From Streptomyces sp. DH12 (GTDB taxonomy: Bacteria > Actinomycetota > Actinomycetes > Streptomycetales > Streptomycetaceae), in the NCBI RefSeq assembly GCF_020873895.1, contig NZ_JAHWGT010000011.1, positions 1 to 64,000 of the forward strand: DNA of 64,000 nt, given 5' to 3'. This document shows, in pieces, positions 1-7,097 of this stretch (position 1 is the first letter of the stretch; every line of letters starts with the position of its first letter). Below the pieces are notes generated by a model that was not told the DNA's origin, made no database searches, and was given only the letters and a program-made list of their open reading frames with translations. Position numbers and translations under genes: made by a program.

Positions 1-940
1 GGGGGTGCTGCTCGGGCGCCGGACGGGCGGCCTCTGTCACCTCCACGGCGGGGGCGTGCGGCGCTCCTGTGCCGGGGGCCGGGAGGGGCGCGGCAGGGGT
101 GTCGGGGAGGGCCGCGAGGACGTTTCCCACGGGGGCGCGGAGCACGGCTTCCAGGTCGTCGACGTGGACGCCCCACGTGCTGCCCTTGCCTTGCCCGCGG
201 ATCTGCATCTTGCGGACGGGGATGCCCAGGCGGTCGCAGTGCTGCCGAACAACGGCCACGTCCCACCCCACACTGTCGGGCAGACCCTCCACGAGGGTCG
301 CGAGGTGGACGCCCTTGCGGCCCTGCGCGGTGGCGTCGTGGACGGCGTCGAGGACCAGGCGGACGAACCACAGCTCGGCGGCCTGCTGACGGGCGGCGGC
401 CGCTTCCTCGGGCGTGATGGTGTGCTGCTCCCCCGAAGTTTCATGATCGTTTCGAGGGGTGGCCTCGCGCGCGGGAGCGACGAGGGCGGCCGTGATGATC
501 CAGGCGACGGCCAGCACTCCGAGGACGCTCGGGGCGAACGGGGCGACGGCGCGTGTGACGCTGCCCGCGGCCGCCTCCACCACGCCGCCGAGCACGCCTA
601 TGCCGACGGCGACGGCCAGGACGGCGACGGCCGCCTGCTCGACGCGGTCGGTGCCGCTGCGCCCGGCGGGCGTCTTCCTGGACGGCGCGCGCCGTGCCTT
701 GCCCGCTCGGGGGTTCGGCGCCACGTCCTTGGACGGCTCGACATGAGGCTCCTGCGCATCGGCAGCGTCGGCATCGAGAGCGGGTCGCTCCGGGGCGGGC
801 CCGCGCATACGGCGCAGGCAGAACCGTACGTTGCGGACCAGGGTGCCGAGCAGCAGCCGCAGCAGCACCCCGGACCCGGCCACGACTGCGGACACGGTGA
901 GGCCGCGCACGACCCCGGTGACCTCCTGGCGGACGCCCAT
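1..940 (-). CDS. Membrane protein with C-terminal wHTH-like domain, partial (runs off left edge)
   Basis: An open minus-strand frame runs from an ATG at 940 past position 1 with no stop. The first 45 residues hold a membrane segment (about residues 9-30), then a charged linker, a second hydrophobic stretch (about 105-160), and a soluble domain rich in AAARQQAAELW and a DSVGWDVAVVRQHCDRLGI motif that looks like a small winged helix. The ATG shares one base with the upstream TGA (TGATG), indicating translational coupling. Position at the left of the transfer-type operon suggests a conjugation accessory protein. I do not recognise the family. High-GC antisense frames here are shadows. Confidence 0.75.
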   Translation of the reverse strand, partial: MGVRQEVTGVVRGLTVSAVVAGSGVLLRLLLGTLVRNVRFCLRRMRGPAPERPALDADAADAQEPHVEPSKDVAPNPRAGKARRAPSRKTPAGRSGTDRVEQAAVAVLAVAVGIGVLGGVVEAAAGSVTRAVAPFAPSVLGVLAVAWIITAALVAPAREATPRNDHETSGEQHTITPEEAAAARQQAAELWFVRLVLDAVHDATAQGRKGVHLATLVEGLPDSVGWDVAVVRQHCDRLGIPVRKMQIRGQGKGSTWGVHVDDLEAVLRAPVGNVLAALPDTPAAPLPAPGTGAPHAPAVEVTEAARPAPEQHP

Positions 941-1416
941 CACGCACCCCCGGTGATCTTTGCGGCGCCCATGCGGATGATGTTCACCAGGATCTCGAAA
1001 ATCCCACCGGCCTGGCCGTACGTGACGGCGGCCGCGATGCCGAAAAGCGCGGGGAAAACGGGGCGCTCCCACCGGGGGGCGAACGTGAGCAGGGTGAGGG
1101 CGAGGGCGGTTCCTCCGATGCCGGGGTCCCCGAGGCCGCTGTCGCCGATGACGGACGTGGGCACGCTGTTGATGCCGCGTGCCATGTCAGACCACGATCC
1201 GCCGGCGGCCTCCCACAGGGTGCCGGTGACGATGCTGAAGGTGCCGGCCCTGTCCCGGTTATGGATCTTGATGCGGTCGGAGCCGCGCACGCCGAGGACG
1301 AGGGCAATGGCCGCACCGAGGGACAGGCCGGACAGGGTGATGGCCCCCAGCACTTGAATTAGGGTGATGCCGTCGAAGAGCCCGCCGGACCCGGCGAGTT
1401 GGTGGAGCGCGGACAC
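940..1416 (-). CDS. Small polytopic membrane protein
   Basis: This 158-residue product starts at GTG 1416, 11 bases after the upstream stop. It has a hydrophobic helix at about residues 15-45 (QVLGAITLSGLSLGAAIALV), a soluble loop containing VRGSDRIKIHNRDRAG, and two C-terminal hydrophobic segments ending in an ILVNIIRMG stretch. The position between two other membrane genes in the same operon suggests a conjugation or spread accessory role. The family is not recognised; membrane location is the only firm prediction. Confidence 0.75.
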   Translation of the reverse strand: MSALHQLAGSGGLFDGITLIQVLGAITLSGLSLGAAIALVLGVRGSDRIKIHNRDRAGTFSIVTGTLWEAAGGSWSDMARGINSVPTSVIGDSGLGDPGIGGTALALTLLTFAPRWERPVFPALFGIAAAVTYGQAGGIFEILVNIIRMGAAKITGGA

Positions 1417-1427
1417 GGTGATGCCTC

Positions 1428-2564
1428 TCAGTGGGTGGTGCCGGGCTCGTAGAGCAGTACGGCGACAAGGGCGGATGCGAACGGGACGGCGACGATCAAG
1501 CGCGCGGTCCAGTGGAGGTGGACGGCTCGGCGGTCGAGGGCCCAGTAGAGGCCGCCGCACATGACGGCCACGGTGAGCAGCAGCGACGCCTCCGGGGCGG
1601 CGAGCTGGTACGGGCCGCCGTGCTCGTTGATCCACGCCACGGGGACGGGGGCGAGCTGGCGGCCTGCCTCGGCGGCGCCCAGGACGATGACGGCCCGGAG
1701 CCAGGGGTAGACGAGGACGTACCGCACGGCGGGCAGGGCGGTGATGTACCAGGCCGCGACCGCCCCGGCCAGGACGAGGGCCGTGCGGAAAATGCCGGTT
1801 GCGGACCGCTCGGCGTACGGGAGGACCTGGCTGAAGAGGTCGACCAGGCCGAGGCTGGCGCCGAGGGCGGCGGCCGCGCCGAGGAAGCCGATCACGCGTA
1901 GCCGGTCGTTGCCCTTCTCCGGGTCGGAGGTCCGGGCCCGTACGCGGGCGGTGCGGGGCGCTGCCGGTGCGCGGCGCGGCATACGCCAGCGGGCGGCCGG
2001 GCGCGGGGCCTCGGGCTCGTGGTCCTCGTCGTCCTCGTCCTCGTCGTGCTCCACGTCGGTGGTGGCCGCGGTGGGGCCCTTGCGGGGGCCGTTGGCCTGC
2101 GTGGGGGCGGGCGGCTCGCCGCCGTCCCGGGTATCCCGGTCGTCGGGGTCCTGCTTGTCCGGCTCGGGCCGGGCCGTGGCCGGCGGGGCGCCGGCCGATC
2201 CGTCGATCTGCCACCAGTTCGCGGACTTGGGCGCCCACCACGGCGGAATGCGGGGCGTGCGGTTCGGCGCGGTGGCGGGGTCGGCCTTCTCCGGGGCGGC
2301 GGGCTCGACGTCGGCCTGGTCGTCGTGCGGCTCCTCGGCCGGGGCGGCGGCCTCGACGTCGGCCTGGTCGTCGTGCGGCTCCTCAGCCGGGGCGGCGGCC
2401 TCGACGTCGACCTGGTCGTCGTGCGGCTCCTCAGCCGGGGCGGCGGGCTCACCCGGCGCGGTGTCCGGCGGCGTGGTGATGGTCGACGCAGCGTCGGGGC
2501 CGACGCCACGGCTGCGGAGGAGTTCGCGGATACGGAGTTCGTCGGCTCCGACGTCGACGGTCAC
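1428..2564 (-). CDS. Membrane protein with acidic tandem-repeat N-terminal region
   Basis: About 378 residues from GTG 2564 (GTG 2567 also possible; a GGAGG lies just upstream). The N-terminal part begins VTVDVGADELRIRELLRSRG, followed by three 16-residue acidic repeats built on AEEPHDDQADVEAAAP and a Pro/Asp-rich linker. The C-terminal half has five or so membrane helices (for example FLGAAAALGASLGLVDLF and ALVLAGAVAAWYITALPAV). The combination of a long acidic cytoplasmic arm and a polytopic tail, next to Spd-like genes, suggests a conjugal transfer or spread protein that docks a partner through the arm. Function is inferred from context only. Confidence 0.75.
   Translation of the reverse strand: MTVDVGADELRIRELLRSRGVGPDAASTITTPPDTAPGEPAAPAEEPHDDQVDVEAAAPAEEPHDDQADVEAAAPAEEPHDDQADVEPAAPEKADPATAPNRTPRIPPWWAPKSANWWQIDGSAGAPPATARPEPDKQDPDDRDTRDGGEPPAPTQANGPRKGPTAATTDVEHDEDEDDEDHEPEAPRPAARWRMPRRAPAAPRTARVRARTSDPEKGNDRLRVIGFLGAAAALGASLGLVDLFSQVLPYAERSATGIFRTALVLAGAVAAWYITALPAVRYVLVYPWLRAVIVLGAAEAGRQLAPVPVAWINEHGGPYQLAAPEASLLLTVAVMCGGLYWALDRRAVHLHWTARLIVAVPFASALVAVLLYEPGTTH
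2305..2448. repeat. Three tandem 48-bp repeats inside a CDS
   Basis: Units start at 2305, 2353 and 2401 and differ at a few bases. They keep the reading frame and encode AEEPHDD-Q-(A/V)-DVE-AAAP repeats in the membrane protein gene. Confidence 0.9.
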
Positions 2565-2630
2565 CACGCCTCCACACGGTCGGGCGTCGGCCCGGGGTTG
2601 TTGATCACGGGATCGTCCTTGGCAGGTGGG

Positions 2631-2655
2631 GCGGCCGCCCGCGTGGGGCGGCCGC
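2631..2655 (-). terminator. Intergenic hairpin
   Basis: A perfect 9-bp stem (GCGGCCGCC / GGCGGCCGC) with a 7-base loop lies between two genes of the left minus-strand operon. It has no T tract, as is common in Streptomyces; it could attenuate rather than stop transcription. The same stretch also reads as two direct copies of GTGGGGCGGCCGC (2626 and 2643). Confidence 0.5.
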
Positions 2656-2661
2656 ACGGAG

Positions 2662-3840
2662 TCAGGAAGCAGCAGACTTCTCGGCGTGCTTGCGGCGGTA
2701 GCGCTCCACGGTCCCGGCGAGGGTCCGGCTGTCACCGTGAACGGCGCGGACGTGAGCGAGGAGGGCGTCGTCGTCGATGTCCGGGTCCTGGTCCAGGACG
2801 TCGAACGTGGTCTGCCGGATGGAGGTGGGCACTACGTGCAGCTGGTGTGCGGGCTGGCCGTGGCCGACCGGCTGGTGGTCCGGACCGGCGGCGGACGGGT
2901 GTCCGGGCGTGTCCGGGGCAGACGCGGACGTGGTGTCCGTCGTCGGCGCCTGGACCGGCTGTGGCGGGGGGTTGACCTGTGCGGAGGCGTGTCCAGCCAC
3001 GTCGCCGGATGGCCTGTACACCGGCGGGGTGGGCGCGACCGGGGGGACCGGGGCCGGGGTGGGGGCCACTGGCGCAGGCTCCTGCGCCGGCCTGCCCGAG
3101 GTCTTCCGCAGGGACGCGGAAACCGTCCTCGCCGCGGTGGGCAGCGCCCGCTCCTGGACGGTGTCCAGCAGCGCCCCGGCGGCCTGGTAGTGGCGGCCGC
3201 CGACGGCTTGCTGGTAGGCCGCCCTCCGGTCGAGGCGGCGGAAACGGGTGCCGACCCGGGCCCGCGCCGCAATGGTCTGCTCCTGCACGTTCAGCCAGTG
3301 CGCGGTCCCCGCGGGGAGCGGTACGGCGTACTGGCGGAACAGCAGCCACCATGAGCCCTTGGCCACTACGTCGATGCACGCGCCGACCGCCGCGGCGGGC
3401 ATCTCATCGTGCTTGTGGCCGTACATCAGCACGGCGGCCATGCTGTACGCGAGGACAACCCATCCGGCGGTCCGCGCGGCTCCTGCGCGGGTGGGGTCGT
3501 CGCGGTCCAGCCACTCGTACCCCAGGCAGACGAGCCAGCCGCTCGCGAATGCCGCGCCCGCCGCGTAGGCGACACCCTCACCCAGCAGGGGGGAGAGCAG
3601 CCTGCCGAAGCTGGTCGCCGTGGTGACGATCGCGGTCAGGGTGAACAGGAGCGCGGCGATGAACTCCGCGCGCAGGATGACCTCGTCCCAGTCACGCGGG
3701 GGGACGGGCTCCTCCACCTCGTAGGGGACGCGGTAGGTGACGGTGATGCCGTCGATGGTGGTCGTCTCGTCGCGCTCGCGGGTGACCCTGCGGTACCGCA
3801 CGCCGGGGATGCGCGGCTGCTGCTCGTCGGGGGTGTGCAT
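2662..3840 (-). CDS. Spd-like membrane protein with C-terminal HTH-like domain
   Basis: The 392-residue product starts at ATG 3840 (MHTPDEQQPRIPGVRYRR). Residues about 50-75 form a basic/acidic cytoplasmic start, followed by four hydrophobic helices between about residues 70 and 170. Next comes a soluble region containing WLNVQEQTIAARARVGTRFRRLD, a long Pro-rich linker, and a C-terminal 55-residue segment (TTFDVLDQDPDIDDDALLAHV and onward) that reads like a small helix-turn-helix. This layout fits the spread (Spd) membrane proteins next to transfer genes on Streptomyces plasmids and AICEs. That assignment rests on layout and context, not on an alignment. Confidence 0.75.
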   Translation of the reverse strand: MHTPDEQQPRIPGVRYRRVTRERDETTTIDGITVTYRVPYEVEEPVPPRDWDEVILRAEFIAALLFTLTAIVTTATSFGRLLSPLLGEGVAYAAGAAFASGWLVCLGYEWLDRDDPTRAGAARTAGWVVLAYSMAAVLMYGHKHDEMPAAAVGACIDVVAKGSWWLLFRQYAVPLPAGTAHWLNVQEQTIAARARVGTRFRRLDRRAAYQQAVGGRHYQAAGALLDTVQERALPTAARTVSASLRKTSGRPAQEPAPVAPTPAPVPPVAPTPPVYRPSGDVAGHASAQVNPPPQPVQAPTTDTTSASAPDTPGHPSAAGPDHQPVGHGQPAHQLHVVPTSIRQTTFDVLDQDPDIDDDALLAHVRAVHGDSRTLAGTVERYRRKHAEKSAAS

Positions 3841-3875
3841 GAAGGGGCGCCCTTCGCCTGGGTGAACTGGAGACG

Positions 3876-3903
3876 GGCCGGGCCCACGGAGGTGGGCCCG
3901 GCC
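3876..3903 (-). terminator. Strong intercistronic hairpin
   Basis: A perfect 12-bp stem (GGCCGGGCCCAC / GTGGGCCCGGCC) with a 4-base loop sits in the 94-bp gap between the 67-residue gene and the Spd-like gene. It probably limits read-through into the membrane genes. Confidence 0.65.
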
Positions 3904-3934
3904 GGTTCGGGAGGGCGGGCGGGCGGGCGGAGGG

Positions 3935-4138
3935 TTACCGGCGGCGCCGCTCGCGGTTCCGGTCGGCCTCCTCCCACGCCTGCCCGCGAGCGGCCGCCTT
4001 GTCGGCGCCGCTGGTGCGGTGGGTGGTGCGCCGCTTGCGGGCGGCGCGTTCGGTCGCGGACTCACAGCCCGCGTAGGTGGTGGCGGCGAGCTGGCGGTCG
4101 TGACCGCCCGCGAGCCAGCCGAAGCCGGGCAGCTTCAT
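3935..4138 (-). CDS. Small basic protein of Streptomyces mobile elements
   Basis: A 67-residue product beginning MKLPGFGWLAGGHDRQLAAT and ending in a run of Arg residues. The N-terminal MKLPGFG-x-LxGG pattern recurs, from memory, in small proteins of Streptomyces integrative elements, but no function is known to me. The ATG overlaps the upstream stop as ATGA, so it is coupled to the 41-residue gene before it. Confidence 0.7.
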   Translation of the reverse strand: MKLPGFGWLAGGHDRQLAATTYAGCESATERAARKRRTTHRTSGADKAAARGQAWEEADRNRERRRR

Positions 4139-4260
4139 CGCTGGCCCCTCGCCGTCTCGTTGGCGACCTGCTCCGCGCGGTCGGCCTTGGCGCGCCCGAG
4201 GAGCTGGGCAGCCGTCGCGTTCTTGTCCTCGGTGACGGGAGTCGTCTTCGGCGTCGACAT
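4135..4260 (-). CDS. Very small hydrophilic protein (41 aa)
   Basis: It starts at ATG 4260 (MSTPKTTPVTEDKNATAAQL), sharing a base with the TGA of the zinc-ribbon gene upstream (TGATG), and its stop overlaps the next start (ATGA). Codon use matches its neighbours. It is one of four small genes chained by overlaps; function unknown. Confidence 0.65.
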   Translation of the reverse strand: MSTPKTTPVTEDKNATAAQLLGRAKADRAEQVANETARGQR

Positions 4261-4397
4261 CAGCGCACCCCCTGCGCGAGGACGGCGACCCGGGCGGTGA
4301 GGGCCGAGTCCAGCCAGCCCTTGCACTTCGAGCACACGAACTGGCGGCCGTCGCGGCGCATGGTGCGCCCGCAGCACTCCGGGGCCTGCGCGCCCAT
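4260..4397 (-). CDS. Mini zinc-ribbon protein (45 aa)
   Basis: The product reads MGAQAPECCGRTMRRDGRQF then VCSKCKGW and ends ALTARVAVLAQGVR. Cysteine pairs at residues 8-9 and CxxC at about 22-25 fit a compact zinc ribbon. Start and stop each share bases with the adjoining genes (TGATG on both sides). A nucleic-acid or protein-binding role is inferred; the family is not recognised. Confidence 0.65.
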   Translation of the reverse strand: MGAQAPECCGRTMRRDGRQFVCSKCKGWLDSALTARVAVLAQGVR

Positions 4398-4786
4398 CAG
4401 CGGTCGCCGCCCTTCGCCGGGATCGGCTCGGTGCGCGGGCCGGGGATGCCGGCGATCCGGGGGATCGCGGGGTCGTTGTCGCCGTCGGGCCAGTCGTGAC
4501 CGGCCTCCGCGGCGGCGCCGCGGAGGATCAGCGCGTACTCGCCCCGGGTGATGCCCTCACGGGGCGCGGGCGCCATGGTGAAGGCCGCTTTGGCCAGCTC
4601 CTGGCCCTTGCCGTCGAGCCTCCCCCCGGTGAGCAGGTACGCCTCGGCTCCGAAGGCGACGACCAGGGAGAGCTGCTCCAGCTTGGCGGTCGGGTCGGTG
4701 TCGGTGAAGTGGTCCGCAACGGCGAGCACAACGCTATACGCCGCCTTCTGGACCTCCTCAGCCTTCCGATCAGTAATCTGGGTCAT
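4397..4786 (-). CDS. First gene of the left operon, unknown 129-aa protein
   Basis: MTQITDRKAEEVQKAAYSVV opens a helical, mostly soluble protein with a central YLLTGGRLDGKGQELAKAAF stretch and a Pro-rich tail (PGPRTEPIPAKGGDR). It leads the leftward operon and lies just downstream, on the minus strand, of the paired operator at 4884-4927, so it is probably under control of that site. No family recognised. Confidence 0.75.
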   Translation of the reverse strand: MTQITDRKAEEVQKAAYSVVLAVADHFTDTDPTAKLEQLSLVVAFGAEAYLLTGGRLDGKGQELAKAAFTMAPAPREGITRGEYALILRGAAAEAGHDWPDGDNDPAIPRIAGIPGPRTEPIPAKGGDR

Positions 4787-4883
4787 GCGTCAGCTCCATC
4801 TGACGTGGCCCCCGGTCGGCGTTTCTCAGGCCCCGACCGGGGGCCGACTTGTACGTACGGACCCACGGGAGGTCACGCGATCC

Positions 4884-4927
4884 AAACCCTAGGGCTTGTT
4901 TCGTGAGGATGGCAAGCCCTAGGGTTT
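4884..4927. promoter_or_regulatory. Paired palindromic operator between divergent genes
   Basis: Two boxes, AAACCCTAGGGCTTG (4884-4898) and CAAGCCCTAGGGTTT (4913-4927), are exact reverse complements of each other, each centred on the palindrome CCCTAGGG. Their centres are 30 bp apart, about three helical turns. Both are also followed by TGTTTCG on the top strand. They sit between the left operon start (4786) and the HTH gene at 4970, so they are the likely binding site of that or another regulator. Confidence 0.75.
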
Positions 4928-4969
4928 GTTTCGCGTGATCGTCCCGCATTTGCAGGAAGGAGCGGGACG

Positions 4970-5302
4970 TTGGCCGAGGAGACGGAGGAGGTGCCGCCGG
5001 AGGTGACGAACGTCCTGGAGGCGATCAAGGCGCTGTCGTCGATAGAGGACGACGCCGCATGCACGAGCGCGGTCTCGGAGGTGCTGCGCCGGTGGCCCGA
5101 TCTCGGGTCGGAGCTGCGCCAGCTCCGGGAGAAGCGCGTGAACGCCCTGCGGGCCGAGCGGCGGACGTGGGCGGAGATCGCCGGCATCATCGGCGAGGTG
5201 ACACCCGAGCGCGCCCAGCAGATCGGCAAGGGGCTGAGCGGCGCCCAACGGAAGAAGAACGAGGCGGCGAAGAAGGCCGCCGAGAAGCGGCCCGAGAACT
5301 AG
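4970..5302 (+). CDS. Small HTH (sigma-region-4-like) regulator
   Basis: 110 residues from a TTG at 4970, chosen because AGGAAGGAG (4954-4962) precedes it by 7 bases. The middle holds EKRVNALRAERRTWAEIAGI followed by IGEVTPERAQQIGKGLSG, a helix-turn-helix of the kind seen in sigma region 4 and related small DNA-binding proteins; the C-terminus is a basic Lys/Ala-rich helix. It diverges from the left operon across the paired operator and is the obvious candidate to bind it. Role inferred from position. Confidence 0.75.
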   Translation: MAEETEEVPPEVTNVLEAIKALSSIEDDAACTSAVSEVLRRWPDLGSELRQLREKRVNALRAERRTWAEIAGIIGEVTPERAQQIGKGLSGAQRKKNEAAKKAAEKRPEN

Positions 5303-5370
5303 CAGGGCCGAGGTGGCGGGCCGATCTGCCCCGAAGTGAAGGCCGTGGCTGCTGCTCCACCGCGCCAACG

Positions 5371-5404
5371 AAGCCCCCGTTCCCGGTACGGGAAGCGGGG
5401 GCCT
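5371..5404 (+). terminator. Terminator of the HTH gene
   Basis: AAGCCCCCGTTCCCG-GTA-CGGGAAGCGGGGGCCTT forms a long GC stem with one bulge, 68 bp after the HTH stop codon. Confidence 0.75.
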
Positions 5405-5755
5405 TCGGCGTATCCGGACAGTGCTGCCGCCTGGTCAGCCGACTCCATCCCCGACGTAGCGTCGACTACACAGGCACTCCGTGCCGCCGGCCTCATGGAC
5501 GGCGCCGACCCGTCCGGGTGGCACCCAAGCCGTCGTCCCGCCTGACAGTCGCCGTACGGGCCGCCCCCGCCCCGACGCGACTGACCCCGGCCGCCGCTCC
5601 ACCCATTGAGCACGGCTCCATGCCGGGTCATACGAGGTCCCCGCTGTCGGCGCGGGCCTTCCTACGTAGTCGGCTGGCAGGCCGGGCGCGCCCGGCGGGA
5701 TAAACGAGCCGCCCGCCCGCCAAGCAGTCGCCGCCGGCCGATAGCGACACCGAGC
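5405..5755. other. Non-coding stretch
   Basis: I see no convincing gene on either strand between the HTH terminator and the hairpin at 5756. The frames that stay open show shadow composition (Arg/Pro/Ala runs) and no ribosome-binding site. Confidence 0.5.
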
Positions 5756-5788
5756 GCGGGGGCTCCGCCAGGCCGGCGGAGTCCCCGC
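5756..5788 (-). terminator. Terminator of the 88-aa gene
   Basis: GCGGGGGCTCCGCC and GGCGGAGTCCCCGC pair over 14 bp with one mismatch and a 5-base loop, directly downstream of the minus-strand stop at 5796. Confidence 0.8.
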
Positions 5789-5795
5789 GAACCGT

Positions 5796-6062
5796 TCAGT
5801 CCAGGAAGGAGCCGTCCCGACGCCGCCCGTGGCCGGACAGCAGGTGCTTACACTGCGGGCAGTGCCGCGAGGTCCCACGCTTCACCGCCCACGAGATCCC
5901 CGCCGTGCACAAATGCAGAAAGCCCAGCGCCCAGTCCTGCGCCACCCGCGCGAACCCCGGCTGCGTACACGTCCCACAGTCCCGACAACCGCCAGCCACG
6001 CCCAACCCCCTCGCCCTGCGTCCGATGACGCCCGCCACACTGAAGACCACAACGCCGCCCAC
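5796..6062 (-). CDS. Small Cys-rich membrane protein (88 aa)
   Basis: The first 20 residues are hydrophobic (VVVFSVAGVIG). The centre has a CRDCGTC motif and a hydrophobic helix ending in LHLCTAGISWAVK, and the C-terminus has HCPQCKHLLSGHGRRRDG, a second Cys pair. Two CxxC-type pairs suggest one zinc ribbon presented by a small membrane protein. Start GTG 6062 is uncertain because no clear Shine-Dalgarno is visible; GTG 6048 is possible. A strong terminator follows. Unknown function; monocistronic. Confidence 0.65.
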   Translation of the reverse strand: MGGVVVFSVAGVIGRRARGLGVAGGCRDCGTCTQPGFARVAQDWALGFLHLCTAGISWAVKRGTSRHCPQCKHLLSGHGRRRDGSFLD

Positions 6063-6217
6063 CGTACCGGGGCTTGCGCAGGCCGACGGTCAATCTGCGC
6101 CCTGCGCGGGAAGCGACGAACAATCCGGAGCAGGGCAGCGACCCACCCCGCGGGTGGCGCAACGTCGATCGGCAGCCGACACCTGACCACCTCCGCTCAC
6201 CCTCGACGTGCACACGA

Positions 6218-6246
6218 CGGCCCACCGCCGACCAATCGGTGGGCCG
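6218..6246 (-). terminator. Terminator of the radical-SAM operon
   Basis: CGGCCCACCG and CGGTGGGCCG form a perfect 10-bp stem with a 9-base loop, 34 bp after the DUF6087-like stop codon at 6281. Confidence 0.75.
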
Positions 6247-6280
6247 CAGCTGAGTATCCGGTCAGCCCTGCCTGACGTGG

Positions 6281-6625
6281 CTACACACTGCTCCCTGTGG
6301 GGTCCGGGTCTGGCCGGTGCCATACCTGCGGCGGCCGCCACGGCTGCCACATCGGGGGGAGCTTGCCGGACGGTGGCAGGGGCACGTTCTCCGCGGTCTG
6401 CGGGGCGTGTTCGCGTGTGGCTGCGTCGGCGGCTTCCCGGTCGGCGGCCACCCCCTGGGGCACCCACTGGTGTCCGTCCCATTCGCTCACCGCGCGCGGT
6501 GCCTGCGGCTCGACGTGCCGGGCGCGGGCCGGGCCGTCGCCCAGCGGAATGGCCCGACGGTCGCCCTGCCGGGGGCGCTGAGCGTTCCGCCGGGCCGCCC
6601 ACTCCTCCAGCGGCTCGTCACGCAT
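6281..6625 (-). CDS. DUF6087-like protein
   Basis: The 114-residue product begins MRDEPLEEWAARRNAQRPRQ and continues RRAIPLGDGPARARHVEP and AVSEWDGHQWVPQGVAA, the pattern I know from DUF6087 proteins of Streptomyces. The C-terminus is Pro/Trp-rich. Its start overlaps the end of the NUDIX gene by 8 bp, making it the last gene of the radical-SAM operon. No biochemical role is established for the family. Confidence 0.7.
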   Translation of the reverse strand: MRDEPLEEWAARRNAQRPRQGDRRAIPLGDGPARARHVEPQAPRAVSEWDGHQWVPQGVAADREAADAATREHAPQTAENVPLPPSGKLPPMWQPWRPPQVWHRPDPDPTGSSV

Positions 6626-7079
6626 CCGGGGTGCTTCTTCCCAGGTCGGCCTTGCGGGTGAGCATGAGGGCGAGTGGGCCGGCTGGGAGAAGGAAGCGAC
6701 CGGCCGAAGCTGCGTCGATCGCCTCTTCCAGGGGCCACCACGACAGCTTGAAGTCGACCTCGCTCGGGGTGAGCTGCTGGGGCCCGAGGATGAGGCCGGC
6801 CGCCTCGAAGAGGTGGACGCGGGCGGTAGAGGAGAGGGTGATGGCGTAGGAGCCCAGGGAGCGCCAGGAGGAGGCGGTGATGCCCGCCTCCTCCTTCAGT
6901 TCACGGTGCGCGCACTGCTGCGGGGTCTCGCCGGGCTCCATCCGGCCGCCGGGCAGGAAGAGGTACTCGCCGCCGTGGTCGGGGAAGTGCGCGCTCAGCA
7001 GAGCGACGAGGCCCTGGTCGTCGCGGGCGACGATGACCGACGCGTCCGGTCCGGCGCCGCCGGGTGTGGGGGTGCTCAT
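6618..7079 (-). CDS. NUDIX hydrolase
   Basis: A complete NUDIX box G-x5-E-x7-REUxEExGU is present at about residues 45-67 (GGRMEPGETPQQCAHRELKE then EAGI), so it should hydrolyse a nucleoside diphosphate linked to another moiety using Mg2+. Length 153 aa is normal for the family. It starts 19 bases after the hydrolase gene stop and overlaps the DUF6087-like gene, so it belongs to the same operon. Substrate cannot be read from the sequence; in this operon it may clean up or process the nucleotide product. Confidence 0.9.
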   Translation of the reverse strand: MSTPTPGGAGPDASVIVARDDQGLVALLSAHFPDHGGEYLFLPGGRMEPGETPQQCAHRELKEEAGITASSWRSLGSYAITLSSTARVHLFEAAGLILGPQQLTPSEVDFKLSWWPLEEAIDAASAGRFLLPAGPLALMLTRKADLGRSTPDA

Positions 7080-7097
7080 GGGGCGCGAGCGTAGTCG

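Noticed and set aside
1-1357. 450-codon plus-strand open frame at the left edge
   Set aside because: Antisense to two minus-strand genes with coherent membrane helices and start-stop coupling.
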